A DNA stretch of 64,000 nucleotides from Erythrobacter litoralis (GCF_029760855.1 NZ_SOSI01000002.1:310001-374000), one strand, 5' to 3'. Counted from the stretch's first letter, positions 1 through 9,300 are shown. Notes: generated by a model not told the origin, from the sequence alone. Numbers and translations are program-made.

Positions 1-375
1 CGGGAGGCGTATCACGTGCAGTCTTCGCCCAAGCACTTCCAGCTGGTCGATTACGAGGAACGCCGGGCGGCGGACGGTACGCGACTTTTCACAGGTACGA
101 TCGCCGTGGAGGGGCAGGAGCAAACAGTGTCGGGTCGCGGCAACGGTCTTATTTCGAGCGTGCTGTCCACGATCGAGGAAGCGTTCGGCCTGTCACTCGA
201 AGTGGTCGATTACACCGAGCACGCGCTCACCACGGGGCGCGACAGCCGTGCTGCCGCTTATCTCGAATGCCGTGACCAGAATAGCCGCACGATCTGGGGT
301 TGCGGGATCGACGAAGATGTCGCGACCGCCAGCGTGCGCGCCGTACTTAGCGCTGCGAACTCGGCCGTCGGTTAG
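1..375 (+). CDS. leuA: 2-isopropylmalate synthase, C-terminal part (5' end outside window)
   Basis: The reading frame is open from the first base and ends at TAG 373-375, giving about 124 residues of a truncated protein. The residues match the C-terminal allosteric (leucine-sensing) domain of 2-isopropylmalate synthase, with the typical YTEHAL...DSRAAAYLE stretch followed by WGCGID and TASVRAVLSAAN. LeuA condenses acetyl-CoA with 2-oxoisovalerate in the first committed step of leucine synthesis. The catalytic barrel lies outside the window. A GTG at 16 is internal and not a start, because homology to the regulatory domain continues upstream of it. The stop overlaps the convergent ligD stop by 4 nt. 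Confidence 0.85.
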   Translation, partial: REAYHVQSSPKHFQLVDYEERRAADGTRLFTGTIAVEGQEQTVSGRGNGLISSVLSTIEEAFGLSLEVVDYTEHALTTGRDSRAAAYLECRDQNSRTIWGCGIDEDVATASVRAVLSAANSAVG

Positions 376-2885
376 ATATCGGGCAAATCCTGACTGGCGA
401 AACCCCAGCCTGACAGCGCCTTGCTCTGTGCCCTGTCGAGGAGGCGCTTCGCATCGTCGATGGAGTAGGGCTTGGCGTCCTTCATCGCTTTGAGTTCGTT
501 CCAAGCGATCGGCACTGCAACCGGCGCCCCCTCGCGGGCACGGGCTGAATAGGCGACGACGGCAGTGGAACCGCGCTGGTTGCGCAGCCAGTCGATGAAG
601 ATTTTTCCCTTGCGCTTGGCCTTGCTCATCGTTGCGGTAAAGCGGTCCGGTTCGGCGAGCGACAGGGCCTTGGCGAAGCGGCGGGCGAAGTCCTTATGCG
701 CCTCCCATGAATGCCCCGGCGTCAGTGGCACGACGACATGCACGCCCTTGCCGCCCGATAGCATGGCGAAGCTGACGAGGCCGATGTCCGACAATCGATC
801 GCGAATGTCCGTGGCTGCCGCCTTGACGTCATCGAAGTTGAGGTCCTCGTCGGGATCGAGGTCGAAGATCATGCGGTCGGGCTTTTCGACCGCCTCGCTG
901 CGCGATGCCCAGCCATGGAATTCGATCGTCCCCATCTGCACGCATTGGAGGAGACCGCGTGCGTCCTCGACGAACAGGTAATCCTCGTGGCCGCTGTCCT
1001 TCTCCGCGATGGAAACGTGCCGCACCCTGTCGCCGAACGATCCACTATCGTGTTTCTGGAAGAAGCACTTGCGCGCCCTCCCCTGCGGACAGCGCACCAG
1101 GCTGATCGGGCGATGACCGGCGAAGGGCAGCATGATGCCGGCGACCGCTTCGTAGTAATCGGCAAGCTGCCCTTTGGTCTGTCCACTTTCGGGAAAAACT
1201 ACGCGGTCGCGGCTGCTGATCTTCACCTCGGTCGTTTCGGTCGGAGCGGTGTCGCTCTTTTCCGGTGTGACCTCGCTCGCATCCTTGTCGCCGCGCAGAG
1301 CAAGATAACTGCCGTGGCGAATATTTCCGTCGCCAGTGAATTCGGCGAACGCAATCTCGGCGACTAGGTTAGGCGTCAGCCATGTCACGCCCCGCGATGA
1401 CGGTTTGTCGACCTCGGCTGGCGGCGTCTTTCGCTCCAGCCGCTTCATTTTCGCCGCAAGATCATCGAGGTCGTCGGCGGTGAAACCGGTGCCGACATTG
1501 CCCTTATAGACCAATTCCCCATTTTCGTGCTGCGCCATCAAAAGCGAAGCGAAGGGCCTGCCTTTCGCGCCAGATTTCTTCCAGCCGATGATCACGAACT
1601 CCTGTCGCCGCGTGCATTTAACCTTCACCCAGCGCTTCGACCGGCTGCCGGAATAGAGGCCGTCGATGGTCTTGGAGATGATCCCTTCCTGCCCGGCGTC
1701 ACACATGCTTCGGTAAAGCGTTTCGCCCGCGCCGATCACATGGTCGGCCACGTGGATCGGCGGCTCTGCAGTACCGAGCAACGCTTCGAGCCGCTCCTTG
1801 CGCTCGATGTTCGGCAATTTGGCGAGGTCGTCGCCATCGAGTTCGAGCAAGTCGAACCCGTGAAATGCGAGCTTGTCGGATTGCGATTGCGAACCGTGAC
1901 CTCGCTTCAATACGCCCTGCAGCGTCGAGAAATCCGGATTACCTTTCGCATCGTAGGCAACGATTTCCCCGTCGATCAGGCATGACGGCAGGTCCAGCGC
2001 AGCGAATGACTTAACAAGCGGCGCAAACTTGTCAGTCCAGTCCTTTCCGCTCCGGGTATAGACGCGCACTTCGTCGCCCTTCGCGGCAATAAGGGCGCGA
2101 TAACCGTCGAACTTGATCTCGTGCATCCAACCATTGCCGGCGGGCACCTCGTCTACCAGGATGGCGAGCTGCGGCTTACGGAATCTCGGCAACGGCGCAG
2201 CCTTGCGTTTGCTACCCTTTGCTTTCTTCGCATTATGCGCGCCGGCCTTCTCCATCTGCGCAAGAAAGGCATCGTCCTTCTTCCCGGCGAGCGGAAACTC
2301 ACCCTTCTTGTCCGCCGCGATTTCGGCCATCGAGCGCCCGGTAAGCACACTGGTCAACTCGCGTTCAATAAGCACATCGCCTTCCTCGGCGTGCTCGTCC
2401 TGCAATTTGCGCAACAGCCAGTTCTCGCGCTTCTCGCCCGGTTTCTTCTTCAGGCGGATCAGCAGCCACTCGCCTTTCATGCGCTCGCCATCGAGCGTAA
2501 AATGAAGGTGGCCCTTGTCTAGATCCTTCGCGCTCTTGCCTTCGATCGGAGCCCAGCTTCCCCTGTCCCACAACATCACCGTGCCGCCGCCATATTCACC
2601 TTTGGGGATGGTCCCCTCGAATTCGGCATACGACATGGGGTGATCTTCAGTGCGCACGGCGAGGCGCTTGATATCGGGATCGGGCGATGGTCCCTTGGTG
2701 ACCGCCCAGCTTTTCAGGACGCCACCGACCTCCAGCCGCAGATCCCAGTGCAGCCGCGTCGCATCGTGCTTCTGTACGATAAAGAGATTGCCGCTGTCGC
2801 TCTCCTTCGCCTTGCCCGAAGGTTCGGGCGTCTTCTTGAAATCCCGCTTAGCGTTATATTCCGAAAGAGGATCGGACCGCGCCAT
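372..2885 (-). CDS. ligD: Multifunctional NHEJ DNA ligase D
   Basis: 837-aa ATP-dependent ligase of bacterial non-homologous end joining. Order of domains: N-terminal 3'-phosphoesterase (about 10-180, with QKHDATRLHWDLR), central ligase (about 235-530) with the adenylation motif EIKFDGYR and nucleotidyl lysine K258, and C-terminal archaeo-eukaryotic primase-type polymerase (about 550-835) with metal-binding D675 and D677 in IFDLDPD. The order PE-LIG-POL is that seen in many alphaproteobacterial LigD proteins, whereas the Pseudomonas and Mycobacterium enzymes differ in order. Start ATG 2885 lies 3 nt after the ku stop, so the two genes form an operon. All three activities look intact. Confidence 0.97.
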   Translation of the reverse strand: MARSDPLSEYNAKRDFKKTPEPSGKAKESDSGNLFIVQKHDATRLHWDLRLEVGGVLKSWAVTKGPSPDPDIKRLAVRTEDHPMSYAEFEGTIPKGEYGGGTVMLWDRGSWAPIEGKSAKDLDKGHLHFTLDGERMKGEWLLIRLKKKPGEKRENWLLRKLQDEHAEEGDVLIERELTSVLTGRSMAEIAADKKGEFPLAGKKDDAFLAQMEKAGAHNAKKAKGSKRKAAPLPRFRKPQLAILVDEVPAGNGWMHEIKFDGYRALIAAKGDEVRVYTRSGKDWTDKFAPLVKSFAALDLPSCLIDGEIVAYDAKGNPDFSTLQGVLKRGHGSQSQSDKLAFHGFDLLELDGDDLAKLPNIERKERLEALLGTAEPPIHVADHVIGAGETLYRSMCDAGQEGIISKTIDGLYSGSRSKRWVKVKCTRRQEFVIIGWKKSGAKGRPFASLLMAQHENGELVYKGNVGTGFTADDLDDLAAKMKRLERKTPPAEVDKPSSRGVTWLTPNLVAEIAFAEFTGDGNIRHGSYLALRGDKDASEVTPEKSDTAPTETTEVKISSRDRVVFPESGQTKGQLADYYEAVAGIMLPFAGHRPISLVRCPQGRARKCFFQKHDSGSFGDRVRHVSIAEKDSGHEDYLFVEDARGLLQCVQMGTIEFHGWASRSEAVEKPDRMIFDLDPDEDLNFDDVKAAATDIRDRLSDIGLVSFAMLSGGKGVHVVVPLTPGHSWEAHKDFARRFAKALSLAEPDRFTATMSKAKRKGKIFIDWLRNQRGSTAVVAYSARAREGAPVAVPIAWNELKAMKDAKPYSIDDAKRLLDRAQSKALSGWGFASQDLPDI

Positions 2886-2888
2886 CGC

Positions 2889-3728
2889 CTAGGCCGACTT
2901 TTTCGACTTGGACGATTTCTTCGTTTCCGGTTTCTTCTCGTCGCCGACGGATTTCTTCAGTGCCGCCATCAAATCAATAACATTGCCGGACTTCCCACCC
3001 TCCGGTTCGTCCGTATCCTCCAGAACCAGTTTGTCGCTTTTCGACTTCGCCTTCTTATCGATCAGTTTTCTCAGCGCCTCGACATAGCGATCCTCGAACT
3101 CGCTCGCATCGAACGGTGCCGTTTTATTATCGATCAAGGTGGTGGCGAGATCGAGCAATTCCTTCTGCGGTTTTTGCTCCTCGATCTCAGAAAAGAAGGC
3201 CTGCCCCTTTCGCACTTCGTCGGCATAGCGCAGCGTTTCGAGCAAAAGCCCTTTGCCACACGGTTTGAGCGCGACCAGTTTCTCCTGCCCGCGGATCGAA
3301 AGCTGGCCGAGCCCTACCTTGCCCGCCTTGCGCAATGCCTCGCGCAATACGACGAAAGCCTCTTCTGCCAGGTCGTCCTTTGGCGCCACGTAATAGGGTT
3401 TTTCGTAATAGAGCGGATCGATTTCGCTCGCATCGACGAACTGAACCAGTTCCAGAGTCCGCTTGCTCTCGACCTTGACCGCTTCGATCTCCTCGTCCTC
3501 GAGCAGCACGTAATTGCTTTTCGAAAGTTCGTAGCCCTTAATGATATCGTCGCGGTCGATCGGGCCGATGCCCTGCACGACCTTTTCATAGGACACACGT
3601 TTACCCGACGGTTCGTGGATCTGGCGAAAGCTGATCTTCGCGCCGGTCTTCGTCGCCGAATAGATCTCCACTGGAATGCTCACCAGCGCGAGCCTGATCT
3701 GTCCCTGCCAATAGGCGCGTGCGGCCAT
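2889..3728 (-). CDS. ku: Non-homologous end joining protein Ku
   Basis: 279-aa homodimeric DNA-end-binding protein. It carries the bacterial Ku core from the start (MAARAYWQGQIRLALVSIPV) through the bridge region, followed by a Lys/Ser-rich basic tail, as in Ku proteins that recruit LigD and bind DNA through the C-terminus. The frame is open far upstream, but ATG 3728 is chosen because a strong AAGGAGG Shine-Dalgarno sits 7 nt before it and family homology begins there. It is transcribed first in the ku-ligD pair, diverging from argG across a 147-nt gap. Confidence 0.97.
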   Translation of the reverse strand: MAARAYWQGQIRLALVSIPVEIYSATKTGAKISFRQIHEPSGKRVSYEKVVQGIGPIDRDDIIKGYELSKSNYVLLEDEEIEAVKVESKRTLELVQFVDASEIDPLYYEKPYYVAPKDDLAEEAFVVLREALRKAGKVGLGQLSIRGQEKLVALKPCGKGLLLETLRYADEVRKGQAFFSEIEEQKPQKELLDLATTLIDNKTAPFDASEFEDRYVEALRKLIDKKAKSKSDKLVLEDTDEPEGGKSGNVIDLMAALKKSVGDEKKPETKKSSKSKKSA

Positions 3729-3875
3729 TCTGGTCCTCCTTGCTGGTGGAGTCAGCGCTTCACCGCCCCAAAGGTTTCGCGTCCGAAGCAGTACTTGCCC
3801 TGCGGCAACGCGATCGCGTTTGCCTACACTCCCGCCCCCTGCTAGCCGCCGCGCCGTTTCTTGAAAGGTGCTCTC

Positions 3876-5105
3876 ATGTCCGACACTCGTAGCCCGGAAA
3901 TCAAAAAGGTCGTCCTTGCCTATTCGGGCGGGCTCGATACCTCGGTCATCGCCAAATGGCTTGAAGTGGAACGCGGATTGGAAGTCGTGACTTTCACCGC
4001 CGATCTCGGCCAGGGCGAGGAGATCGAACCGGCGCGCGAAAAGGCGCGCGCGATGGGCATTCCTGACAAACATATTTTCATCGAGGATTTGCGCGAAGAG
4101 TTCGTGCGCGATTTCGTCTTTCCGATGATGCGCGCCAATGCCCGCTACGAAGGCGACTACCTCCTCGGCACCAGCATCGCTCGCCCGCTGATCTCCAAGC
4201 GCCTTGTCGAGATCGCACGCGAAACCGGAGCCGATGCGATCGCCCACGGCGCGACAGGCAAGGGCAACGACCAGGTCCGCTTCGAGCTTAGCGCCTACGC
4301 CCTCGCGCCCGACATCAAGGTGATCACCCCGTGGCGCGAATGGGACCTTACCAGCCGCACCGCCCTGATCGCTTGGGCCGAAGATCATCAAATCCAGGTA
4401 CCGAAGGACAAGCGCGGAGAGAGCCCATTCTCCACCGATGCGAACCTGCTGCACACCTCCTCCGAGGGCAAGGTGCTGGAGGATCCCTGGGAGGAGACGC
4501 CGGACTATGTCTATTCCCGTACCGATCATCCCGAAGATGCGCCTGACACGCCCGAATATATCGAGATCGGCTTCGAACAGGGAGACGGCATCTCGCTGAA
4601 CGGCGAGGCGATGAGCCCGGCCACCCTGCTTTCCGCACTGAACGACCTCGGCCGCAAGCACGGCATTGGCCGGCTCGATCTGGTCGAGAACCGGTTCGTC
4701 GGCATGAAATCGCGCGGCATGTACGAGACGCCGGGCGGCGAGATCTACGCCCGCGCCCATCGCGGTATCGAGCAGATCACGCTGGACCGCGGCGCCGCGC
4801 ATTTGAAGGACGAGCTGATGCCGCGCTATGCCGAACTGATCTATAACGGCCTGTGGTTCAGCCCCGAACGCGAGATGCTGCAGGCGGCGATCGATCTCAG
4901 CCAGCAGCGAGTCGGCGGCACGGTTCGGCTGAAACTCTACAAGGGCCTCGCCAGCGTGGTGGGCCGAAAGTCGCCTAACTCCTTGTATTCCGAGGCGCAC
5001 GTGACGTTCGAGGACGATGCGGGAGCCTACGATCAGAAGGATGCGGAGGGGTTCATCAAGCTCAATGCCTTGCGGCTCCGCCTCCTGGCACAGCGGGACC
5101 GGTAA
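3876..5105 (+). CDS. argG: Argininosuccinate synthase
   Basis: 409-aa cytosolic enzyme joining citrulline and aspartate with ATP to form argininosuccinate in arginine synthesis. The P-loop-like ATP pyrophosphatase motif [10 protein letters not shown] is near residue 17 and the family signature [12 protein letters not shown] is around residue 130. Length is typical (about 400). An in-frame TTG at 3861 exists, but GAAAGG precedes ATG 3876 at a good distance and the family usually starts here. No arginine-pathway neighbours are visible. Confidence 0.97.
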   Translation: MSDTRSPEIKKVVLAYSGGLDTSVIAKWLEVERGLEVVTFTADLGQGEEIEPAREKARAMGIPDKHIFIEDLREEFVRDFVFPMMRANARYEGDYLLGTSIARPLISKRLVEIARETGADAIAHGATGKGNDQVRFELSAYALAPDIKVITPWREWDLTSRTALIAWAEDHQIQVPKDKRGESPFSTDANLLHTSSEGKVLEDPWEETPDYVYSRTDHPEDAPDTPEYIEIGFEQGDGISLNGEAMSPATLLSALNDLGRKHGIGRLDLVENRFVGMKSRGMYETPGGEIYARAHRGIEQITLDRGAAHLKDELMPRYAELIYNGLWFSPEREMLQAAIDLSQQRVGGTVRLKLYKGLASVVGRKSPNSLYSEAHVTFEDDAGAYDQKDAEGFIKLNALRLRLLAQRDR

Positions 5106-5199
5106 ATTCGGTTCGCCCCAATTCGGCCTCAAAGCGCGACGAACCGTTGCGCTCCCGGGGCTGGCGGCGGGCCGAATTAACGACTCTCGCGGAACGCTT

Positions 5200-5236
5200 G
5201 GGTAAACCCCTCCCCGGACGAACGGAGGGTTTACCC
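5200..5236 (+). promoter_or_regulatory. Inverted repeat enclosing the RBS of the RlpA-like gene
   Basis: Left arm GGGTAAACCCCTCC (5200-5213) is complementary to right arm GGAGGGTTTACCC (5224-5236) with a single extra C, giving a 13-bp stem and a 10-nt loop. The right arm contains the Shine-Dalgarno GGAGG (5224-5228) and ends one base before ATG 5238. In RNA this would hide the ribosome binding site. In DNA it could instead be a regulator operator. The pairing is seen directly; a regulatory role is inferred. Confidence 0.6.
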
Positions 5237-5237
5237 G

Positions 5238-5750
5238 ATGAACAACCGCATGCTTCGCGCGGCGCTTTTTGCCGCGGCTGTCGCTTTGCCCAGCACTGCC
5301 GGGCACTCGCAGGACGCCGCGCCGCGCGCCGCGGTGCCGCAATTCGAGCAACATTTCGCGACCTATGCCGAACTGCACGATGCGCCGCTGCCGGGGCGCA
5401 ATGTCGTCAACCTCGACAGCTTCGATGCGCCCGTCGAAACGCAGCCGGAGACCACGCCGATCGGCAGCGGGACCGCCTCGTATTACGGGCGGAAGTTCCA
5501 CGGTCGGCGCACCGCCAGCGGCGAGGCGTTCGACATGAACCAAATGACCGCCGCGCACCGCACCCTGCCCTTCGGCAGCCGCGTGCTGGTGACCAATCCG
5601 CGCACCGGCGCCTCGGTCGTCGTCACCATCAACGATCGCGGGCCGTTCCACGGTAGCCGCATCATCGATGTGAGCCGCGCCGCCGCCGACGAACTGGGCA
5701 TCACCCGCCGCGGCAAGGGCACGGTGGAACTGGCGCTGCTCGAAAGCTGA
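5238..5750 (+). CDS. RlpA-like double-psi beta-barrel secreted protein
   Basis: 170-aa protein with an N-terminal signal peptide (hydrophobic stretch to about residue 22, AGHSQDA cleavage area). The C-terminal RlpA domain (about 75-168) contains GTASYYGRKFHGRRTASGE, AAHRTLPFGSRV and INDRGPF, ending in SRAAADELGI. RlpA proteins bind or cleave glycan strands stripped of peptides near the septum. This one lacks a SPOR domain and a clear lipobox, so it is a short RlpA-like protein and enzymatic activity is not assured. Its RBS is buried in the hairpin at 5200-5236. Confidence 0.88.
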   Translation: MNNRMLRAALFAAAVALPSTAGHSQDAAPRAAVPQFEQHFATYAELHDAPLPGRNVVNLDSFDAPVETQPETTPIGSGTASYYGRKFHGRRTASGEAFDMNQMTAAHRTLPFGSRVLVTNPRTGASVVVTINDRGPFHGSRIIDVSRAAADELGITRRGKGTVELALLES

Positions 5751-5766
5751 GCGCCGCCCCTAACCC

Positions 5767-6678
5767 CTACCCTTCCAGATCGTCGAGCGCCGCATACAGC
5801 TCGTCCTCGTTCGCGATCTGCCACCATTCGGGCACCCCGGCCTCGAACGCGGTGAGCTGGCACGCCTCCGCATCGCGACCCAATTGCCACGGCTGCGACG
5901 CACCGCGCGGGCGTTTCGCGTCCATTTCGCGTAGCGTGCGGCCCAGGGGCGGGATGTACTCGCCATTCTCCCAATGCGCAGGATCGTCCATATCCGCCTC
6001 CCATTCGGGATAGCCGGCGGGCGGGATGCGCCGCGCCCAAGAGCCTTCGGAGAACTGGTCGTCCAGCGGATCGATCAGCACCCCCTCCCCGTTCTCGTCC
6101 TCCCGCTCGATCCATTCCGCCGCATCCCCGTCGTCTTCTTCGGAAGCGGCAGTGTTGGACGATGAGAGGATCGCGCGCCCCGCTTCCCTACGCGATGGAA
6201 CGGGTGGAACACGGTCCTGCGGCGAAACCGGCTCCGCCAGCGCCTCTCCGCGCGACAGGCTATTGATCGCCGCGTCCAGCGTGGCGAGACCGGCAGCGAT
6301 GTCGGGGCGGGCCTCCAGCCGGTCGAGCCGCGCGAGATGGGCGAGCAGCAGGCGGTCGGAATAGCGCCGCCGCCGCGCGACCTCCTCGCCGTGATAGAAC
6401 ACCGCCTCCTCCCAGCCGTTGAGCGCCCGGTCGGCCAGCACCTGCTCGGCATGGTCCCGCGCCGCGAGCAGCGCGCTGTCCCACGCCCGCGCGAACGCCG
6501 CCGAGCCCCGCCGCGCCCGATAGGCCGTCTGCGCCGACACCCGCGCCGCCCGCGCCGCGAGCCGGACATTGCCGGATAGCTGGAGGCTTTGCAGGAACTC
6601 GGCCTGCCGCTGGGGGGAAAAGACGGTAAAGCGCTCGGTCTGCGGCGCGGCGATGTCGATGGTGGTGAGGGCGTTCAT
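5767..6678 (-). CDS. Helix-turn-helix protein of unknown function, acidic C-terminus
   Basis: 303-aa protein I do not recognise by name. The N-terminal part (about 20-95) looks like a helix-turn-helix: a SGNVRLAARAARVSAQTAY stretch followed by a helix rich in Arg/Ala, similar in layout to phage terminase small-subunit or transposase-type HTH domains. The middle and end (about 130-300) are Glu/Asp/Trp-rich and low in complexity. No signal peptide or membrane segment. Base composition is GC-rich like the core genome, unlike the neighbour at 6772. It points away from that gene across a 93-nt AT-rich gap. A DNA-binding role is inferred only. Confidence 0.75.
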   Translation of the reverse strand: MNALTTIDIAAPQTERFTVFSPQRQAEFLQSLQLSGNVRLAARAARVSAQTAYRARRGSAAFARAWDSALLAARDHAEQVLADRALNGWEEAVFYHGEEVARRRRYSDRLLLAHLARLDRLEARPDIAAGLATLDAAINSLSRGEALAEPVSPQDRVPPVPSRREAGRAILSSSNTAASEEDDGDAAEWIEREDENGEGVLIDPLDDQFSEGSWARRIPPAGYPEWEADMDDPAHWENGEYIPPLGRTLREMDAKRPRGASQPWQLGRDAEACQLTAFEAGVPEWWQIANEDELYAALDDLEG

Positions 6679-6697
6679 AAGCGCTCCAAAATATCAG

Positions 6698-6727
6698 TTG
6701 TCATTTGATCTCCTTGCCAACTAGATA
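6698..6727 (+). promoter_or_regulatory. Possible promoter of the STAND/HEPN gene
   Basis: TTGTCA (6698-6703) and TAGATA (6722-6727) are separated by 18 bp, resembling a sigma-70 promoter, 45 nt upstream of the TTG start at 6772. The region is AT-rich throughout, so chance matches are likely. Confidence 0.35.
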
Positions 6728-6771
6728 GATTGTAGGAAATCGCCCTCAAATTTAATTGCGGATTATTCGTC

Positions 6772-9300
6772 TTGCCAAGCCTTCAGCGAATTGCGCTTTA
6801 TCTCCTCTTCGACTCGATTGAAAATGACCTTGTGGAAGCATTACGATCTATTCCACCCGAAGACCTCAATCTTACAGAGAACGAATTGCAAAAAGCAAAA
6901 AGTGTTCTAATTAGGAGATTCGAAGGTAATTTAGATCATGAAGACTCTTTTGATCTTGTTTATGGTTTAGACCTTGGTCAGAAATATGACATTCTTTTGC
7001 GGAATGCTGTATCTCTGAAAGATGATTACGTTAATTACCTAAAATCTTTAAAGCCGAATATTGGAAAGGCGTTACCAGTACGAAACGCGATCATGCATGG
7101 TCGGCCATTAACAATTGACGAATACAGTCTCGGATTTTCTTTTGCTCAAGATTTACTTCGTCGTCCGGGATTTTGGCCGATACTTTCAAAATCCTATTCG
7201 GAATACAATCAAAACCCAGAAAAGGTCTGGTCGAAATCAGTCAGTCTTCTCGATGATCCTACAGAATTCGGAGTTCTACATAATCTTCCTATTCCAGATT
7301 ACGAGGATACCGGTTTTCTAAAAAGACCCGATCTTGAAAGAGAGCTCAAGCAAAGAATACTTGGACGCTATCCCGTAATTACTGTTCAAGGGGATGGCGG
7401 GAACGGAAAGACGGCCCTGACTCTTCAAACGGTTTGGAACCTAGTAGAATCTGACGACCACGATTTTGACCTGGTCCTGTGGTATTCGGCCAAAACCTCA
7501 TCATTGACCGCTAAAGGCGTCCAAGAAATAGAGTCCTCCTACGTCGACTCTTTATCTATTGTGAGGGAAATTGCGACTTATGGCGACGACAAACAAGAGC
7601 CTTTTGAAAGTTTATTGAAAGTATTAACAGAAAACAAGATACTTTTGATTATTGACAATCTGGAAACCGTTACAGGTCCCCATATTGAACGATTGGTGAA
7701 AAATGTTCCGGGCGATAGTAAGCTGGTTTTGACATCACGTGTCCCAGTTTCCGGTGACCTTCCAATCTCAGTGGGCGAGTTTTCTGAATCGGAGGGCTTA
7801 CGATACCTTAGGTCCCTTGTGAAAGCACATGGTCTTAAAAACTTTGAAATAAAATCCAATGCTGACCTTAGAGGAATAGCGAGAAGACTAGGCTGCAAAC
7901 CACTCTTATTAAAGTGGTTTGCTTTAGGAGTGAAAAGTGGCGCAAGTCCTGAAAGGATTTTAGCAGACCCGAAAGATGCGGTACAGTTTTGTCTAGAGAA
8001 TGTAATGAACCGTTTATCGGTAAATTCGAAGGCCGTAATGGATGTCCTTGCCTCCGTTTCTGATGGACTTTCTCCATCAGTCATAGGTGCCATTCAGGGA
8101 TCATCGCCTCAAGCCATTGAAGATGGGCTAGCTGAATTGTCACGCTACACGCTAGTAGATGTTCAGGATCTACCAAACTCTGAAAGAGTATTTCGCCTTC
8201 GTCCATTTGTACGCACTTATGTCATACGGATTATTCGTCCGAATAGAGACACGCTTTCGTCGTACTTTAAAAAGTACAATCGAATTAAAGCTCGTTTCGA
8301 GCAAAGCCGCGCCCGTCAGAAATTCGATAAGTACACAGCAAGCAATCTCATAGTCAGAACGCACGGTGAATCAGTTGCATCTGAAAAAATCCGCCATCTA
8401 ACTAAGAAACTTCTTCAGGGTGATCTGTCGGGAGTGGAAGAGGGAATTTCGCAACTAAAGATATCTGATCCCGGCTACTTTGAGATTTATAGATTTGAAG
8501 CTTTCGCTGCCTTTACGTGGTCTGATATCCCAAGATCGATTGATGCTTACGAAGCGGCTCTCGAATATGGCGAAAGCCAGCCCCAATTGCATTTTTTCTT
8601 TGCAGGAATGCTCGCTCGGTCTGATGACTCCGATAGAGCCGCTGAAGAATTTGCAAAAGCTCTAGAACTCGATCCGGAGGCCTCTCCTGTTTTGAGGGAG
8701 GCAGCCCGATGTGAAATGCGCCGGACGAACTTCGACGTAGCTTTTAATTATCTCAGTCGCGCTGATGAGTTATCAGGTGATTCTCTGAAAGAATCTGTTT
8801 TGATAATCGACCTGTGGGTACAATATTTTCAGAGAAAGACAGATTACCTGGTTAATAATGATGCTTTAACAAGCGCCAATTATACGTGCGGAGAAATGGT
8901 AATCTATCTTGAGAAAGTGGATTTGCGACTTTTTGATCGTGTTATAATCGACCATATCCTAAAGATAGAACCGTCTTTACGGACCCTAAAAATGGAAACA
9001 AGGATCGAAAACCGTAACGCTTTTCAGCTTGATGAGTGGATAGCTTTAAACATTCTCGAAAAACACAATTTTGGATTTGAAGATGGAAAGTTTATTGGAG
9101 GTTTGAAGGAAAAAGGTCGTCGAGATAATTTTGGCTTTCTGGTCGATACCAATGGGCGTGAGTTTTTTATCGCGGCTGCAAACACCAGCCCTACTGTATG
9201 GCGTTGGTTGAACGAAAACAATCCTGTCGAGTTTTCCGTTCGAACAAAGAATGATGGCCGGAAAGAGGCGTTTAACGTTTCTAGATTGGAGCGGTATTAG
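6772..9300 (+). CDS. Predicted defence STAND NTPase: HEPN-like + NB-ARC + TPR + cold-shock-like domain
   Basis: 842-aa protein, markedly AT-rich against its GC-rich flanks, so probably acquired. Residues 1-145 are helical and include VRNAIMHGR, a match to the HEPN ribonuclease motif Rx4-6H (R104, N105, H109). Residues 185-400 form an NB-ARC-like STAND ATPase: Walker A GDGGNGKT (207-214), Walker B ILLIIDN (290-296), the TSR motif (321-323) and a GxP-type motif GCKPLLL (374-380). Residues 410-490 look like a winged helix, and about 565-690 carry TPR-like helices (FAKALELDPEASPVLREAA). Residues 774-840 resemble a cold-shock domain (NFGFLVDTNGREFFI, then DGRKEAFNVSRLE). The likely role is an ATP-gated RNA-targeting sensor/effector in antiviral defence; this is inference. 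The start is uncertain: TTG 6772 lacks a clear SD, and GTG 6832 is an alternative that would still keep the HEPN-like motif. Confidence 0.85.
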   Translation: MPSLQRIALYLLFDSIENDLVEALRSIPPEDLNLTENELQKAKSVLIRRFEGNLDHEDSFDLVYGLDLGQKYDILLRNAVSLKDDYVNYLKSLKPNIGKALPVRNAIMHGRPLTIDEYSLGFSFAQDLLRRPGFWPILSKSYSEYNQNPEKVWSKSVSLLDDPTEFGVLHNLPIPDYEDTGFLKRPDLERELKQRILGRYPVITVQGDGGNGKTALTLQTVWNLVESDDHDFDLVLWYSAKTSSLTAKGVQEIESSYVDSLSIVREIATYGDDKQEPFESLLKVLTENKILLIIDNLETVTGPHIERLVKNVPGDSKLVLTSRVPVSGDLPISVGEFSESEGLRYLRSLVKAHGLKNFEIKSNADLRGIARRLGCKPLLLKWFALGVKSGASPERILADPKDAVQFCLENVMNRLSVNSKAVMDVLASVSDGLSPSVIGAIQGSSPQAIEDGLAELSRYTLVDVQDLPNSERVFRLRPFVRTYVIRIIRPNRDTLSSYFKKYNRIKARFEQSRARQKFDKYTASNLIVRTHGESVASEKIRHLTKKLLQGDLSGVEEGISQLKISDPGYFEIYRFEAFAAFTWSDIPRSIDAYEAALEYGESQPQLHFFFAGMLARSDDSDRAAEEFAKALELDPEASPVLREAARCEMRRTNFDVAFNYLSRADELSGDSLKESVLIIDLWVQYFQRKTDYLVNNDALTSANYTCGEMVIYLEKVDLRLFDRVIIDHILKIEPSLRTLKMETRIENRNAFQLDEWIALNILEKHNFGFEDGKFIGGLKEKGRRDNFGFLVDTNGREFFIAAANTSPTVWRWLNENNPVEFSVRTKNDGRKEAFNVSRLERY

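Noticed and set aside
2640-3845. Plus-strand open frame opposite ku and the start of ligD
   Set aside because: Antisense to two certain genes, with no domain and no ribosome binding site.
3729-5651. Possible 640-residue N-terminal extension of Ku
   Set aside because: The frame is open by chance through the antisense of argG and the RlpA-like gene. A strong SD at ATG 3728 and family homology set the start.
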